A stretch of 64,000 nucleotides of DNA from Candidatus Gastranaerophilales bacterium (GTDB lineage: Bacteria > Cyanobacteriota > Vampirovibrionia > Gastranaerophilales > Gastranaerophilaceae). Shown here piece after piece: positions 33,135 to 41,021 of this stretch. The notes under the pieces were generated by a model that saw only the letters and a list, made by a program, of their open reading frames with translations, was not told the origin of the DNA and did no database searches. The stretch covers positions 1 to 64,000 of the forward strand of contig CALUWM010000009.1 of the NCBI GenBank assembly GCA_944324485.1, read 5' to 3'. Position 1 is the stretch's first letter, and every line of letters starts with the position of its first letter. Made by a program: the position numbers and the translations under genes.

Positions 33135-33221
33135 ATGATAAAAATTCTACTTGGACTTATCCGAAGCTTCAGACCTTTTAGGGAAAAAGGCCTGGTTTAT
33201 GTTCCGATTAGGAAAGATTAA
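33135..33221 (+). CDS. 28-residue cationic small ORF (possible leader peptide)
   Basis: A 28-codon ORF (M-I-K-I-L-L-G-L-I start, R-K-D end) with four arginines and a hydrophobic N-terminal half, net charge about +5. It has its own promoter, a GAGG ribosome site six bases upstream of the ATG, and an intrinsic terminator 18 bases after the stop. Bases 33172-33192 within the ORF can pair with the arms of that terminator, so the ORF may be a regulatory leader, not an expressed peptide. I know no homologue. Confidence 0.5.
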   Translation: MIKILLGLIRSFRPFREKGLVYVPIRKD

Positions 33222-33238
33222 CTAATAAATCAAATTGT

Positions 33239-33268
33239 AAAAAGGGCCTTTTTTAAAAGGTCCTTTTT
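33239..33268 (+). terminator. Strong hairpin terminator after the small ORF
   Basis: Arms 33239-33252 (AAAAAGGGCCTTTT) and 33255-33268 (AAAAGGTCCTTTTT) pair over 14 positions with one G-T wobble. Its arms are also complementary to the ORF segment 33172-33192. Confidence 0.8.
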
Positions 33269-33350
33269 ATTGTTAAAAATTGTTTATATTTTATAATATT
33301 TTGGCAAAAATTTTAATTTTTGATTGTTAGAAAAAAAGTGGGTAAATATT

Positions 33351-33422
33351 ATGAAAAAAAATTGTAATTTATATAAAAATGAAAGAGTTCAAAAATTAAT
33401 GAATTTAATTTGGGGACTATAA
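33351..33422 (+). CDS. 23-codon ORF just upstream of 33439
   Basis: A 23-residue lysine/asparagine-rich ORF (start M-K-K-N-C) ends 16 bases before the next gene and lies in the otherwise gene-free stretch 33270-33438. Its ribosome site (GGG at 9 bases) is weak. It could be a chance frame or a leader; nothing else is visible in this interval except AT-rich sequence. Confidence 0.2.
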   Translation: MKKNCNLYKNERVQKLMNLIWGL

Positions 33423-33438
33423 TTTCTAAAGGAAGAAT

Positions 33439-34791
33439 ATGGCAATACCGAGCATTATAACAAATGGTTTTATAAAGACTTTATCTGGACTTGGCAACAA
33501 TTCGGATTCGATTGTGCCATTGGTTGCAAAAGATGTTATTTCTGATTGTACACTTATTCATACCTATAAAAAAGAGGGTGGAAAGGATGATGTCAGAGAA
33601 AAAGCGATAGAAGAATTCGGAACGGGAGCACTTTGGCTTTTTGGAATCCCTACTTTTAAGTTTTTAGTTGATAAAACAATTTATCCCCTATTGGGCTTAA
33701 ACCCTAATTTAGATCCAAGAATTTTAAATAATAAAGACAACAAATTTGATTTTTTGAAATCTGTTAAAAAGAATGAAGTTGAAGAAGGTGTTTTTAATTC
33801 TTTATCTAACAAAGCTCAAATCTTAAAAAAAATTCAATTACCTTTTACAAATAAACAAATGTACAAAGGAGTTTATATTGGAAAGTTTTTGTCTTCAACT
33901 TTATTGTGTGCTTTTGCATTGACTAAATTAATAAAATATAAACAAAAAACAACAGATGAAAGAATTAAAAAAGATATACAAAAGAAAAGAAATGCTTTTG
34001 ATTATCAGAAATTTTTAGGCAATGACAATTTATATGGTGCTTTTGTAAAAAAATCAAAAAAAGATAATAAAAACGTTTCTTTTCGTGGCTTATCAACTTC
34101 TGCAGTTGGTGAATTTGCTTCTGAATTTATGTTTAATCCTTTAAAAAATACTTCTATTTTAGATGCCTTTATTGCAGGAACAAGGCTAAAAGAAGGCAGA
34201 AAAGGTGAAAGAATTGAAATAGGACTTAAAGAATTATTTCAGGTTTTCTTTATCTATGGTTTAGCGAAGCCCATACAAATGTGCTTTGAGGCTATCGGAA
34301 ACAAAATGAATATGCCGATTGAATTGGATGCTAGAGTTATATTTGATTCAGAATTAAAAGATAAACTTGCTAATTCTAAAGAAGATATAAAAAAATTAAA
34401 AGATTCAAAAGATTTGCTTAAAAGTATATATGAATTAAAATCCAATAGTGCCTTGGTTGATATTTTAGCAAAAAATGGAACCTTGCCTGTTGTAAAAGAT
34501 AAGAACGGAATTACAAATGTCAGCGCATTTAAAATTATAGATGAAAATGAGGTTAAAAAGGTTATTGGCCATATTGAAAAATTATCTGGGTCTTTGGATT
34601 CTATCAAGAAAATTAAAGCCTTTAAAACTTTTGCAACCCTTGGAAATGTCGTAATTGCTATTTGGGCAATGGGTGTACTTCAACCAAAAATTAATATCTG
34701 GATGAGAAAAAAATTAAATAATGGTGATAACAGAAACCCTGCTATTGTGCAGCAAGAAAAAGAAATGCAAAAACTAGCTAGCGCAAATTAA
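33439..34791 (+). CDS. Lineage-specific membrane protein with internal FRG motif, 450 residues
   Basis: No known family is recognised. The protein has hydrophobic segments near residues 60-85 (TGALWLFGIPTFKFLV), 150-170 (FLSSTLLCAFALTKL), 265-285 (FQVFFIYGLAKPIQM) and 405-425 (GNVVIAIWAMGVLQPKI), separated by lysine-rich regions. KNVSFRGLSTSAVGE near 215 is an internal copy of the FKG-type motif. EEFGTGALWLFGIP and MGVLQPKINIWMRKKL match segments of 19352-20350 and, less clearly, 18177-19355, so these are paralogues with shared N- and C-terminal parts. The start at 33439 has AAGGAA nine bases before it. It overlaps the convergent small gene by 4 bases. Confidence 0.62.
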   Translation: MAIPSIITNGFIKTLSGLGNNSDSIVPLVAKDVISDCTLIHTYKKEGGKDDVREKAIEEFGTGALWLFGIPTFKFLVDKTIYPLLGLNPNLDPRILNNKDNKFDFLKSVKKNEVEEGVFNSLSNKAQILKKIQLPFTNKQMYKGVYIGKFLSSTLLCAFALTKLIKYKQKTTDERIKKDIQKKRNAFDYQKFLGNDNLYGAFVKKSKKDNKNVSFRGLSTSAVGEFASEFMFNPLKNTSILDAFIAGTRLKEGRKGERIEIGLKELFQVFFIYGLAKPIQMCFEAIGNKMNMPIELDARVIFDSELKDKLANSKEDIKKLKDSKDLLKSIYELKSNSALVDILAKNGTLPVVKDKNGITNVSAFKIIDENEVKKVIGHIEKLSGSLDSIKKIKAFKTFATLGNVVIAIWAMGVLQPKINIWMRKKLNNGDNRNPAIVQQEKEMQKLASAN

Positions 34792-35036
34792 ACTTCTATA
34801 AAAAGTTTTCTTCCAACTATATTTGGCTTTCCGTTATAATATCCTGCAAAGTATCCGCCACTTACCGGCTGATTTTTGCCGTAATTGTATCCTGAACCGA
34901 AAGATGTTGATAAAAAAGGATTCTCATTATCACTTTTAAACGGATTGTTTGATTGTAGTGAAGTTTTTGAAACAGTTGAAATTTGGTTCGTTGAAGCCAT
35001 TGATTTTGTGAGAAGAGATACTAAATTTGATAGCAT
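34788..35036 (-). CDS. Small Gly/Tyr-rich protein, 82 residues
   Basis: I do not recognise this protein. It begins MLSNLVSLLTKSMAS, has a Ser/Asn-rich middle, and a Gly/Tyr-rich section (GSGYNYGK, GGYFAGYYNGK) before the end RKLFIEV. The start at 35036 is preceded by AAAGGAT at about 8 bases; a longer frame to 35084 lacks a ribosome site. It ends inside the 3' end of the convergent membrane-protein gene (4-base overlap). No catalytic motif is visible. Confidence 0.5.
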   Translation of the reverse strand: MLSNLVSLLTKSMASTNQISTVSKTSLQSNNPFKSDNENPFLSTSFGSGYNYGKNQPVSGGYFAGYYNGKPNIVGRKLFIEV

Positions 35037-35281
35037 ACAATATCCTTTTTTGTTTTTATTTAATGAAAAATATCTAAATGTCAATTATATTTTATCATTT
35101 TTTTAAATTTTTAAATCGAACATTTAATGGGTAAACTTTAACAAATATTAAATTATTATTCAAATTTAAAATCTTATGGTAGAATTGTATTGTTAAGATG
35201 ACTTTTATCATTTTTTATATAGAAAATTAAATATGAAAATAGTCTATCTGCTAGATTGTAGACAATAAGAGGACTAGGACA

Positions 35282-36814
35282 ATTATTACAGTTTTATACG
35301 TTATATTAGCCCTTCTGGTTTTGACAACTGCAGCTTTGACTGTGCTTTTTGTAAGGTCAAAAGCTAAAGTAGAGGTGCTAGAGAAAAATGAACAGAAATA
35401 CATTGAAGATTTCAAAGAAAAAGAAGCATTTTTAAAGAAAGAAGCTTTAATTTCTGCTAAGGAACAGTTGCATCAAGAGCGTTTTGAGTTTGAAGAAGCT
35501 TCAAGAGAAAAGAAGCTTGAACTTGAAAAAATTCAACAAGACTTGTTTAAGAAGGAAGATGAGCTTGAGGCTAAAAATCAATCTATTGTTGATAAAGAGC
35601 TTGTGTTATCAAAAAAACAAGATTTGTTGGACGAAAAAGAAGATTATTTGGCTGAAACAATAGCAAAGCAAATATCAGAGCTTGAAAGAGTTGCTCAGAT
35701 GTCTCGTGAAGAAGCTAAAGAAATGCTTTTAAATCAATTAAAAGATGAGCTTGCAAATGAGAAAATTCAATTAATTCGTGAAAATGAATTAAAGATAAAA
35801 GAAGCGGCTGATGAGCAGGCTAGAGAAATTTTGAGTCAGACTATGCAACGTTGTGCAATTGAACAAGTTATTGAAACAAGTGTTTCAGTTGTATCACTGC
35901 CATCGGATGAAATGAAGGGAAGAATTATTGGTCGTGAAGGTCGAAATATCCGTACACTCGAAACATTAACAGGAGTTGATTTGATTATTGATGATACTCC
36001 TGAAGCGGTCGTATTGTCTTCGTTTGACCCTGTAAGGCGTGAAATTGCAAAACTAACAATTGAAAAGTTGATTCAAGATGGTAGAATTCATCCCGTTAGG
36101 ATTGAAGAAGTATACGAAAAATCTGTTAAAGAAATTGAAAATAAAATTAAACAAGAAGGTGAACGTGCTGCTGTTGACCTTGGTATTATGAACCTTAACA
36201 AAGAGCTTTCAAAAACACTTGGACGCTTATATTATAGAACAAGCTATGGTCAAAATGTGCTTAAACATTCTATTGAAGTTGGGCAAATCGCAGGTATGTT
36301 AGCCGCTGAACTTGGTTCTGATGTTAAAAGTGCAAAACGTGCTGGTTTGTTGCATGATATCGGAAAAGCTATTGACCAAGAACAGGAAGGTACACATGTA
36401 CAATTAGGTGCCGATTTGGCTCGAAGATTTGGCGAAAAGGAAATTATTGTTCATGCAATTGAAGCACATCATGATGACGTCCCATGTAATACTCTTACGG
36501 ATGCTTTGGTAAAGATTGCGGATACCCTTTCAGCAGGTCGTCCCGGAGCTCGTAGAGATACGCTTGAAATCTATATAAAACGCCTTAAGAAACTGGAAGA
36601 AATTGCAAACAGTTATGAAGGCATTAAGCAGACATTTGCTGTTCAGGCTGGTCGAGAGGTTAGGGTTATTGTTCAGCCTAATGTGTTTGATGATGTTGCA
36701 AGTGCAAAGCTTGCTCGTGATATAGCCAAACGCATTGAAGATGAACTTGAGTACCCCGGACAAATTCGTGTAACCGTTGTAAGAGAAGCAAGAGTTACAG
36801 AAATTGCCAAATAA
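35282..36814 (+). CDS. rny: Ribonuclease Y
   Basis: A membrane-anchored endoribonuclease starting mRNA decay. After the N-terminal helix comes a long coiled coil (about 25-190), a KH domain (LPSDEMKGRIIGREGRNIRTLE), and the HD domain with LLHDIGKAI (H-D metal ligands) and EAHHDDV, then the C-terminal VREVRVIVQP and YPGQIRVTVVREARVTEIAK. The start codon is odd: no ATG, GTG or TTG exists in frame between the stop at 35252-35254 and a TTG at 35321, which would cut the membrane helix in half. An ATT at 35282, 8 bases after AAGAGGA, would give a normal VLYVILALLVLTTAALTVLFV helix and about 510 residues. I therefore propose ATT as start, with the TTG at 35321 as alternative. Confidence 0.85.
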   Translation: MITVLYVILALLVLTTAALTVLFVRSKAKVEVLEKNEQKYIEDFKEKEAFLKKEALISAKEQLHQERFEFEEASREKKLELEKIQQDLFKKEDELEAKNQSIVDKELVLSKKQDLLDEKEDYLAETIAKQISELERVAQMSREEAKEMLLNQLKDELANEKIQLIRENELKIKEAADEQAREILSQTMQRCAIEQVIETSVSVVSLPSDEMKGRIIGREGRNIRTLETLTGVDLIIDDTPEAVVLSSFDPVRREIAKLTIEKLIQDGRIHPVRIEEVYEKSVKEIENKIKQEGERAAVDLGIMNLNKELSKTLGRLYYRTSYGQNVLKHSIEVGQIAGMLAAELGSDVKSAKRAGLLHDIGKAIDQEQEGTHVQLGADLARRFGEKEIIVHAIEAHHDDVPCNTLTDALVKIADTLSAGRPGARRDTLEIYIKRLKKLEEIANSYEGIKQTFAVQAGREVRVIVQPNVFDDVASAKLARDIAKRIEDELEYPGQIRVTVVREARVTEIAK

Positions 36815-36828
36815 CAACAGTTTTAAAA

Positions 36829-37647
36829 ATGCAAGAAAAATTAAAAATTTTATTTATTGGTGATATTGTTGGTCGTGCAGGTAGAAACATTGTAAAGAAG
36901 TATCTGTTGGATGACAATAAATTGAATGACTATGATTTTGTCATTGCAAATGCAGAAAATGCAAGTCATGGTTTTGGTTTAACCAAAAAAAATCATGATG
37001 ATTTAATATCGTGTGGTGTGAATTGTCTTACTTCGGGAAATCATATTTGGGATAAAAAAGACATTTTGCAATATATTGACGAGTCGGACATTTTGATTCG
37101 ACCATATAATTATCATAAGTCAACTAAGGGTGTGGGATATAGAGTTTTTGATAATTTTATTGTGATAAATTTATTAGGTAAGACTTTTATGCCGCTTATC
37201 GAGTGTCCTTTTGAAGCACTGGATAGATTGTTGGCGGAATTAAAAGAAAAAAAAATGTGTGATGATAAGATAATTATTGTGGATTTTCATGCTGAAGCAA
37301 CTGCTGAAAAGCAATGTTTTGTCAGATATGCCGCTTCATTAGGTGTAAATGCCGTTATTGGTACTCATACGCATGTTCCAACTGCTGATGAGTGTATTAT
37401 TGATAGCAAATGTGCTTATATAACTGACGTTGGTTTTTGCGGAAGTAAAAATGGCGTTATAGGAATGGAATATGAAGGCTCTTTGAAGCGGTTATTAACT
37501 TCTATTAATGAACGCTTTGAGGTAGAAATGTCTTATCCGTATATTTTAAATGCTTTAGAGGTTGAATTTAATAGAAATATTCCCGTAAGCATAAGAAGAA
37601 TAAGTTTTGAATATACACAACACGAGGAAAAGGAAAGTGAAGATTGA
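36829..37647 (+). CDS. ymdB: YmdB-family metallophosphoesterase (2',3'-cyclic phosphodiesterase)
   Basis: A 272-residue calcineurin-like phosphoesterase of the YmdB/DR1281 family that hydrolyses 2',3'-cyclic nucleotides and is often encoded next to RNase Y. Motifs are FIGDIVGRAGRN at the N terminus, VIANAENASHGFGLT, TSGNHIWDKKDI, VDFHAEATAEKQ, GTHTHVPTADE and ITDVGFCG, which provide the metal-binding Asp, Asn and His residues. It starts 14 bases after rny and overlaps the next gene, so the three genes form an operon. A role in RNA turnover signalling is likely by association. Confidence 0.93.
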   Translation: MQEKLKILFIGDIVGRAGRNIVKKYLLDDNKLNDYDFVIANAENASHGFGLTKKNHDDLISCGVNCLTSGNHIWDKKDILQYIDESDILIRPYNYHKSTKGVGYRVFDNFIVINLLGKTFMPLIECPFEALDRLLAELKEKKMCDDKIIIVDFHAEATAEKQCFVRYAASLGVNAVIGTHTHVPTADECIIDSKCAYITDVGFCGSKNGVIGMEYEGSLKRLLTSINERFEVEMSYPYILNALEVEFNRNIPVSIRRISFEYTQHEEKESED

Positions 37648-38485
37648 TTTACATATTCATACTACTTATTCAGATGGTATGTTAAGTCCTGAGCAAATTG
37701 TCGATACTGCAGTTGACTGTGGCTTAGACGTTATTGCTTTGACTGATCATGATAATGTTTTATCTTATGAAATTGCTTGTAATTATCTTAAAAATAAAAA
37801 TTCAAAATTAGAAATTATACCCGGAGTTGAAATAAATACCATATACAAAGGGTTTGAGGTTCATATTCTTGGGTATTTTATGGATGAAAAGAATAGTGAT
37901 TTTGTCCAAATGCTTAAATTTCAACAAAAAGCGAGAATTGAACAAACGCACCAAATAATTAAATTGTTGGCAAAAAAAGAAGGAATAAAAATTAAATTTG
38001 AAGATGTCCAGAAACTCGTTGCTCCTTTAGGTTCCATCGGTAGACCTCATATTGCAAGAGCGATTACAAGTTCTGGCGGAACTGCAAATGTAATGGATGC
38101 TTATGCCAAGTTTATAAATAATAATTCGGATGTCTATGTTGAAAGAAAAACTGTTTCACCTCATGATGCAGTTGAAGTAATTAGTGAAGCAGGCGGAATA
38201 CCTGTTTTTGCTCATCCTATTGATGTAGATATTGCAGATGATTTAACTTGTGAACTTGTTAGTTATGGATTAAGGGGAATAGAAGCATATCATCGGAAAC
38301 ATTCTCCTGCTGCCGTAGAGCATTTTTCGACTTTGGCTGAAAAATACGGTTTAATTGTTACCGGTGGTTCGGATTTTCATGCTCCCTCTTTGAACCACGG
38401 TACAATATTAATGGGCAAGAACTTTGTTCCTGATTGGGTTTATGACAAGTTGATTATTGAAAAGAAAAGAATTGAATTAGCGTAA
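37637..38485 (+). CDS. PHP-domain phosphoesterase (RNase AM / YciV-like)
   Basis: A 282-residue PHP-fold metal-dependent phosphoesterase. KIDLHIHTTYSDGMLSPEQIV at the N terminus supplies the H-x-H-x-x-x-S-D-G motif, then ALTDHDNVLSYEIA, IIPGVEINT and the C-terminal IPVFAHPIDVDIAD, GIEAYHRKHSP and VTGGSDFHAPSLNHG motifs complete the trinuclear metal site. Related YciV/Cpd enzymes act on small RNA fragments or 3',5'-nucleoside bisphosphates, which suits the preceding RNA-decay genes. I chose the GTG at 37637 (AGGAAAAGG upstream) over a TTG at 37607. It overlaps ymdB by 11 bases. Confidence 0.88.
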   Translation: MKIDLHIHTTYSDGMLSPEQIVDTAVDCGLDVIALTDHDNVLSYEIACNYLKNKNSKLEIIPGVEINTIYKGFEVHILGYFMDEKNSDFVQMLKFQQKARIEQTHQIIKLLAKKEGIKIKFEDVQKLVAPLGSIGRPHIARAITSSGGTANVMDAYAKFINNNSDVYVERKTVSPHDAVEVISEAGGIPVFAHPIDVDIADDLTCELVSYGLRGIEAYHRKHSPAAVEHFSTLAEKYGLIVTGGSDFHAPSLNHGTILMGKNFVPDWVYDKLIIEKKRIELA

Positions 38486-38486
38486 A

Positions 38487-38514
38487 ATAAATGCCCTTTA
38501 TTAGGGCATTTATT
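38487..38514 (+). terminator. Terminator after the rny-ymdB-PHP operon
   Basis: A 12-base-pair hairpin AATAAATGCCCT / AGGGCATTTATT begins 2 bases after the stop codon and is followed by T-rich sequence. Confidence 0.8.
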
Positions 38515-38652
38515 AGTATTTGATTTCATTTTGTTTTTTTCTTTTAGGATGTTAACTGTAAATTTTTATGTTATTTGTTTTGGCTGTTACTGCAGTTTTT
38601 ACCAAGTTTTTTTAACTTGTCTCAATTTATTAGATTTAAGCCTATATATTTT

Positions 38653-38856
38653 TCAAAATTCAGTTTGCAAGTCATCAGTTAGCGAATCTTCTGTATTATT
38701 TGATAGATTTTGAGATGGAGTCGGCTCTTGATATGGAGTCGGCTCAGGATATGGAGTTGGCTCTTGATATGGAGCTGGCTCTTGATATGGAGTTGGCTCT
38801 TGAGATGGAGTTGGCTCAGGATATGGTTCTGGGGCGTGTGATAGTATTGGATTGAC
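38653..38856 (-). pseudogene. In-frame Pro-rich repeat tail separated from 38857-39411 by a TAA stop
   Basis: Directly after the TAA stop of the leftward EF-hand gene the same frame stays open for 67 more codons, ending in TGA at 38653-38655. It encodes six tandem 18-base repeats (about 38710-38825) translating as P-Y-Q-E-P-T variants, flanked by NPILSHAPEPYPEP and QNLSNNTEDSLTDD. The repeat is precise only in this frame; other frames give nonsense such as Q-L-H-I-K-S. It is best seen as the original C terminus of that gene, cut off by a nonsense mutation, read-through, or a sequence error. Confidence 0.65.
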
Positions 38857-39411
38857 TTATGATTCTGAATCATCTGATGGAGTTGAAGCGGCTAATTCAG
38901 ATCCGAATATACCTAATAGATCATATGCTTTATCTAGGTCGTCTGTGTCAGGTTTTCCGTCTCCGTCTATATCATATAATGTTTTTCCTTCATCATATTC
39001 ATATATTGTAATGTGGCTTTGTGTACCATCTTGTAGAAAATACCTGTCTTCAACGCTACCATTTTCAGTTTGTTCTTTAGTTGTTAATTCTTTTATCCCG
39101 CTGTTGTTTTCATAATATCTTGATATTAATTCATCTGTTTCTTCATCATTTTGTATTTCTACGAACTCATCAATTATTCCGTCTCTATTATAGTCATAGT
39201 ATTTGTTTTCTATGTTTCCTTTTTTTATGGTAATTTTTTCACTATCAAATACTTCGTCATTGTTATTATCGTATAACTCTAATGTCATATCCATATCTTC
39301 ATCAAATAAGCTTCCATCTTCAAGTGGTTTTGCATTTCTTGCATCAAAGCTTGGCATTTTTTGTCCTACTTTGCTTTCTTGTAGAAATTTTGAAATAATC
39401 GGGTTTGACAT
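38857..39411 (-). CDS. EF-hand-like calcium-binding protein, 184 residues (ends at a premature-looking stop)
   Basis: No precise family. The protein begins MSNPIISKFLQES and contains calcium-loop-like aspartate clusters: DNNNDEVFDSEKI (about 55-67), DYNRDGIIDEFVEI (about 77-90) and DIDGDGKPDTDDLDKA (about 160-175), of the EF-hand or dockerin/thrombospondin type-3 kind. There is no signal peptide, as in the other EF-hand proteins of this window. The start at 39411 has GGAG eight bases before it; a GTG nine bases upstream overlaps this ribosome site and is less likely. The stop codon interrupts a frame that continues into a Pro-rich repeat, so the gene may be truncated. Confidence 0.7.
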   Translation of the reverse strand: MSNPIISKFLQESKVGQKMPSFDARNAKPLEDGSLFDEDMDMTLELYDNNNDEVFDSEKITIKKGNIENKYYDYNRDGIIDEFVEIQNDEETDELISRYYENNSGIKELTTKEQTENGSVEDRYFLQDGTQSHITIYEYDEGKTLYDIDGDGKPDTDDLDKAYDLLGIFGSELAASTPSDDSES

Positions 39412-39511
39412 AATATACACTCCTTTTTTAAGCTAATTATCCTTATTGACGGAATATGTATTTATTTTCTTTAATATGTTAAGTGTATATTTTACATTTT
39501 GTAATATTTAA

Positions 39512-40105
39512 TTAAAAATCATTTTCAAGATAATTGAATATTTTTTCGAATTTACAATTAAGCAGCTCAATATCTTCATTTTCATCTATTTCTATGGTGA
39601 GTGTTGGGATTTTTCTTTCTATTCCGCAATATGTCCCAAAGCTACCAGGGGTGGGGTAGCCTATATCATTTGAGGTTTTATATCCAAGAAATTCTGATAT
39701 TTTTTTAGCCAATTTTTCAGCCGGTCCGTCAAAATTTACGACCTTATATGGTGAATGTATTGTAATAATTGCATCAAATTTGTTTTCGTTTATTAAATTA
39801 ACAAGAAATTGTGTTTCGATTTCACTGTTTGGTGAATTTCCGCCATAGTAGTCGTTTTTCTCACCCAAAACCCAGTTTTTTGTTGGAAAATTTCTGTTTA
39901 AGTCTACGCCGTTTTTGTTTTTGCGACACTTGCATTGGTTAAGACAAGGTATATAATATACGGCATTTTTACCGATTTTAGCTTGTTTTTTTAAGTATGA
40001 ATTTATAAAATACTCGCCTTGTGGTTCGTCACCGTGAAAAACTCCAATTATGAGGAGTTTTTTATCATAATTGGAGTTTTCTTTTTTAATTATTTTAATA
40101 GTCAT
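39512..40105 (-). CDS. M14-family zinc carboxypeptidase (MpaA-like)
   Basis: A 197-residue, compact metallopeptidase of the M14 / succinylglutamate-desuccinylase clan. VFHGDEPQGEYFI supplies the H-x-x-E zinc motif, NGVDLNRNFPTKNW the substrate-binding Arg-Asn-Phe-Pro segment, ITIHSPYKVV the third zinc histidine, and TLTIEIDE the catalytic glutamate. Small members such as MpaA cleave peptides of murein turnover (gamma-D-Glu-diaminopimelate). No signal peptide is visible, consistent with recycling in the cytoplasm. Its start abuts the rpaB-like stop by one base, so they are co-transcribed. Confidence 0.82.
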   Translation of the reverse strand: MTIKIIKKENSNYDKKLLIIGVFHGDEPQGEYFINSYLKKQAKIGKNAVYYIPCLNQCKCRKNKNGVDLNRNFPTKNWVLGEKNDYYGGNSPNSEIETQFLVNLINENKFDAIITIHSPYKVVNFDGPAEKLAKKISEFLGYKTSNDIGYPTPGSFGTYCGIERKIPTLTIEIDENEDIELLNCKFEKIFNYLENDF

Positions 40106-40106
40106 T

Positions 40107-40853
40107 TTACCCTATTCTCTGAAACATATATCCTATGCCACGAGCTGTCAATATCAACTCTGGATTAGCAGGATCTGTTTCAAGCTTTGAACGTAATCTA
40201 GAGATATGAACATCAACAACGCGCGTGTCAATTCTATGATCTGGCGGATATGCCCAAACATGTTGCAAGATTTCATTTCTTGAATAAGCTGTGCCTGAAT
40301 TATTTACAAGTAATTCTAATAAGCTAAATTCCATTCCTGTTAAACGTATTCTTTCGTTTTTGCGATATACTTGTCTTCTTGCTGTATCGATTTTAATGTT
40401 TCCTGTTGTAATTACGTTTTTAGTTGTTTTTCCGGTTGGAATAGTGATATCTTTGCTTACTGTTCTTCTTAAAACAGCTTTAACTCTTGCTTCAAGTTCT
40501 TTTGGGCTGAAAGGTTTTATTACATAATCATCTGCACCTAATTCCAAACCTGTTATTCTTTCTGAAACATCTCCAAGAGCTGTTAAAATTATAATTGGAA
40601 TATCGGATACTCTTCTTATTTCTCTTGTAACTCCGTATCCGTCCATTTTTGGCATCATAACATCCAAAATAACAATATCGGGATTAGTTTTGTTGAACAG
40701 TTCTATTGCTTCTTCGCCATCTTCTGCGGTTACTACATTGTATCCAGCCATCTTAAGGCGAGTTTCAAGAATTCTTCTTATACTTGCTTCATCATCAACA
40801 ACCAGAATCTTTTGCTTAGCATCTGTGTTTTCGCTTGGGATGTCTTTTGTCAT
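40107..40853 (-). CDS. rpaB: RpaB/Ycf27-type OmpR-family response regulator
   Basis: A 248-residue response regulator. The receiver domain (about 14-130) has the acid pocket (VDDE at 19-22), phospho-acceptor D64 in VILDVMMPKMDG, and PIIILTALGDVSERITGLELGADDYVIKPFSPKELEARV, which closely follows the consensus of cyanobacterial RpaB/Ycf27. The OmpR-type winged helix at about 150-245 includes GMEFSLLELLVNNSGTAYSRNEIL, RVVDVHISRLRSKLE and GIGYMF. In cyanobacteria this factor binds HLR1 sites in light-stress genes; in this non-photosynthetic relative the regulon is unknown. It supports the taxonomic inference. Upstream is an AT-rich promoter interval of about 170 bases. Confidence 0.88.
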   Translation of the reverse strand: MTKDIPSENTDAKQKILVVDDEASIRRILETRLKMAGYNVVTAEDGEEAIELFNKTNPDIVILDVMMPKMDGYGVTREIRRVSDIPIIILTALGDVSERITGLELGADDYVIKPFSPKELEARVKAVLRRTVSKDITIPTGKTTKNVITTGNIKIDTARRQVYRKNERIRLTGMEFSLLELLVNNSGTAYSRNEILQHVWAYPPDHRIDTRVVDVHISRLRSKLETDPANPELILTARGIGYMFQRIG

Positions 40854-40965
40854 TTTTCTTCCTTACTTATTCAAATTAGTCTTAACATTACAAAATATAT
40901 ATTTTTTTGAACTTATATTAACATAAATTAATTTTTTTTGCAAAGTTAATCTGATTAACAAATAA

Positions 40966-40987
40966 AAAACCCGCAATTGCGGGTTTA
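40966..40987 (-). terminator. Palindromic terminator of 41022-41582
   Basis: AACCCGCAATTGCGGGTT forms a short GC-rich hairpin flanked by A and T runs, about 35 bases beyond the stop codon of the leftward gene. Nothing else is visible in the 168-base gap up to the rpaB start. Confidence 0.75.
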
Positions 40988-41021
40988 AATTAGTTTATTA
41001 GGATTTGGAGAGTTAGTTATT

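Noticed and set aside
38700-38830. 18-base repeats as CRISPR
   Set aside because: Units are contiguous, coding and imperfect; there are no spacers and no cas genes.
38679-38873. A minus-strand frame with Q-L-H-I-K-S repeats
   Set aside because: It is the same 18-base DNA repeat read out of frame. The frame in line with the upstream gene gives the regular Pro/Glu-rich repeat and natural flanks.
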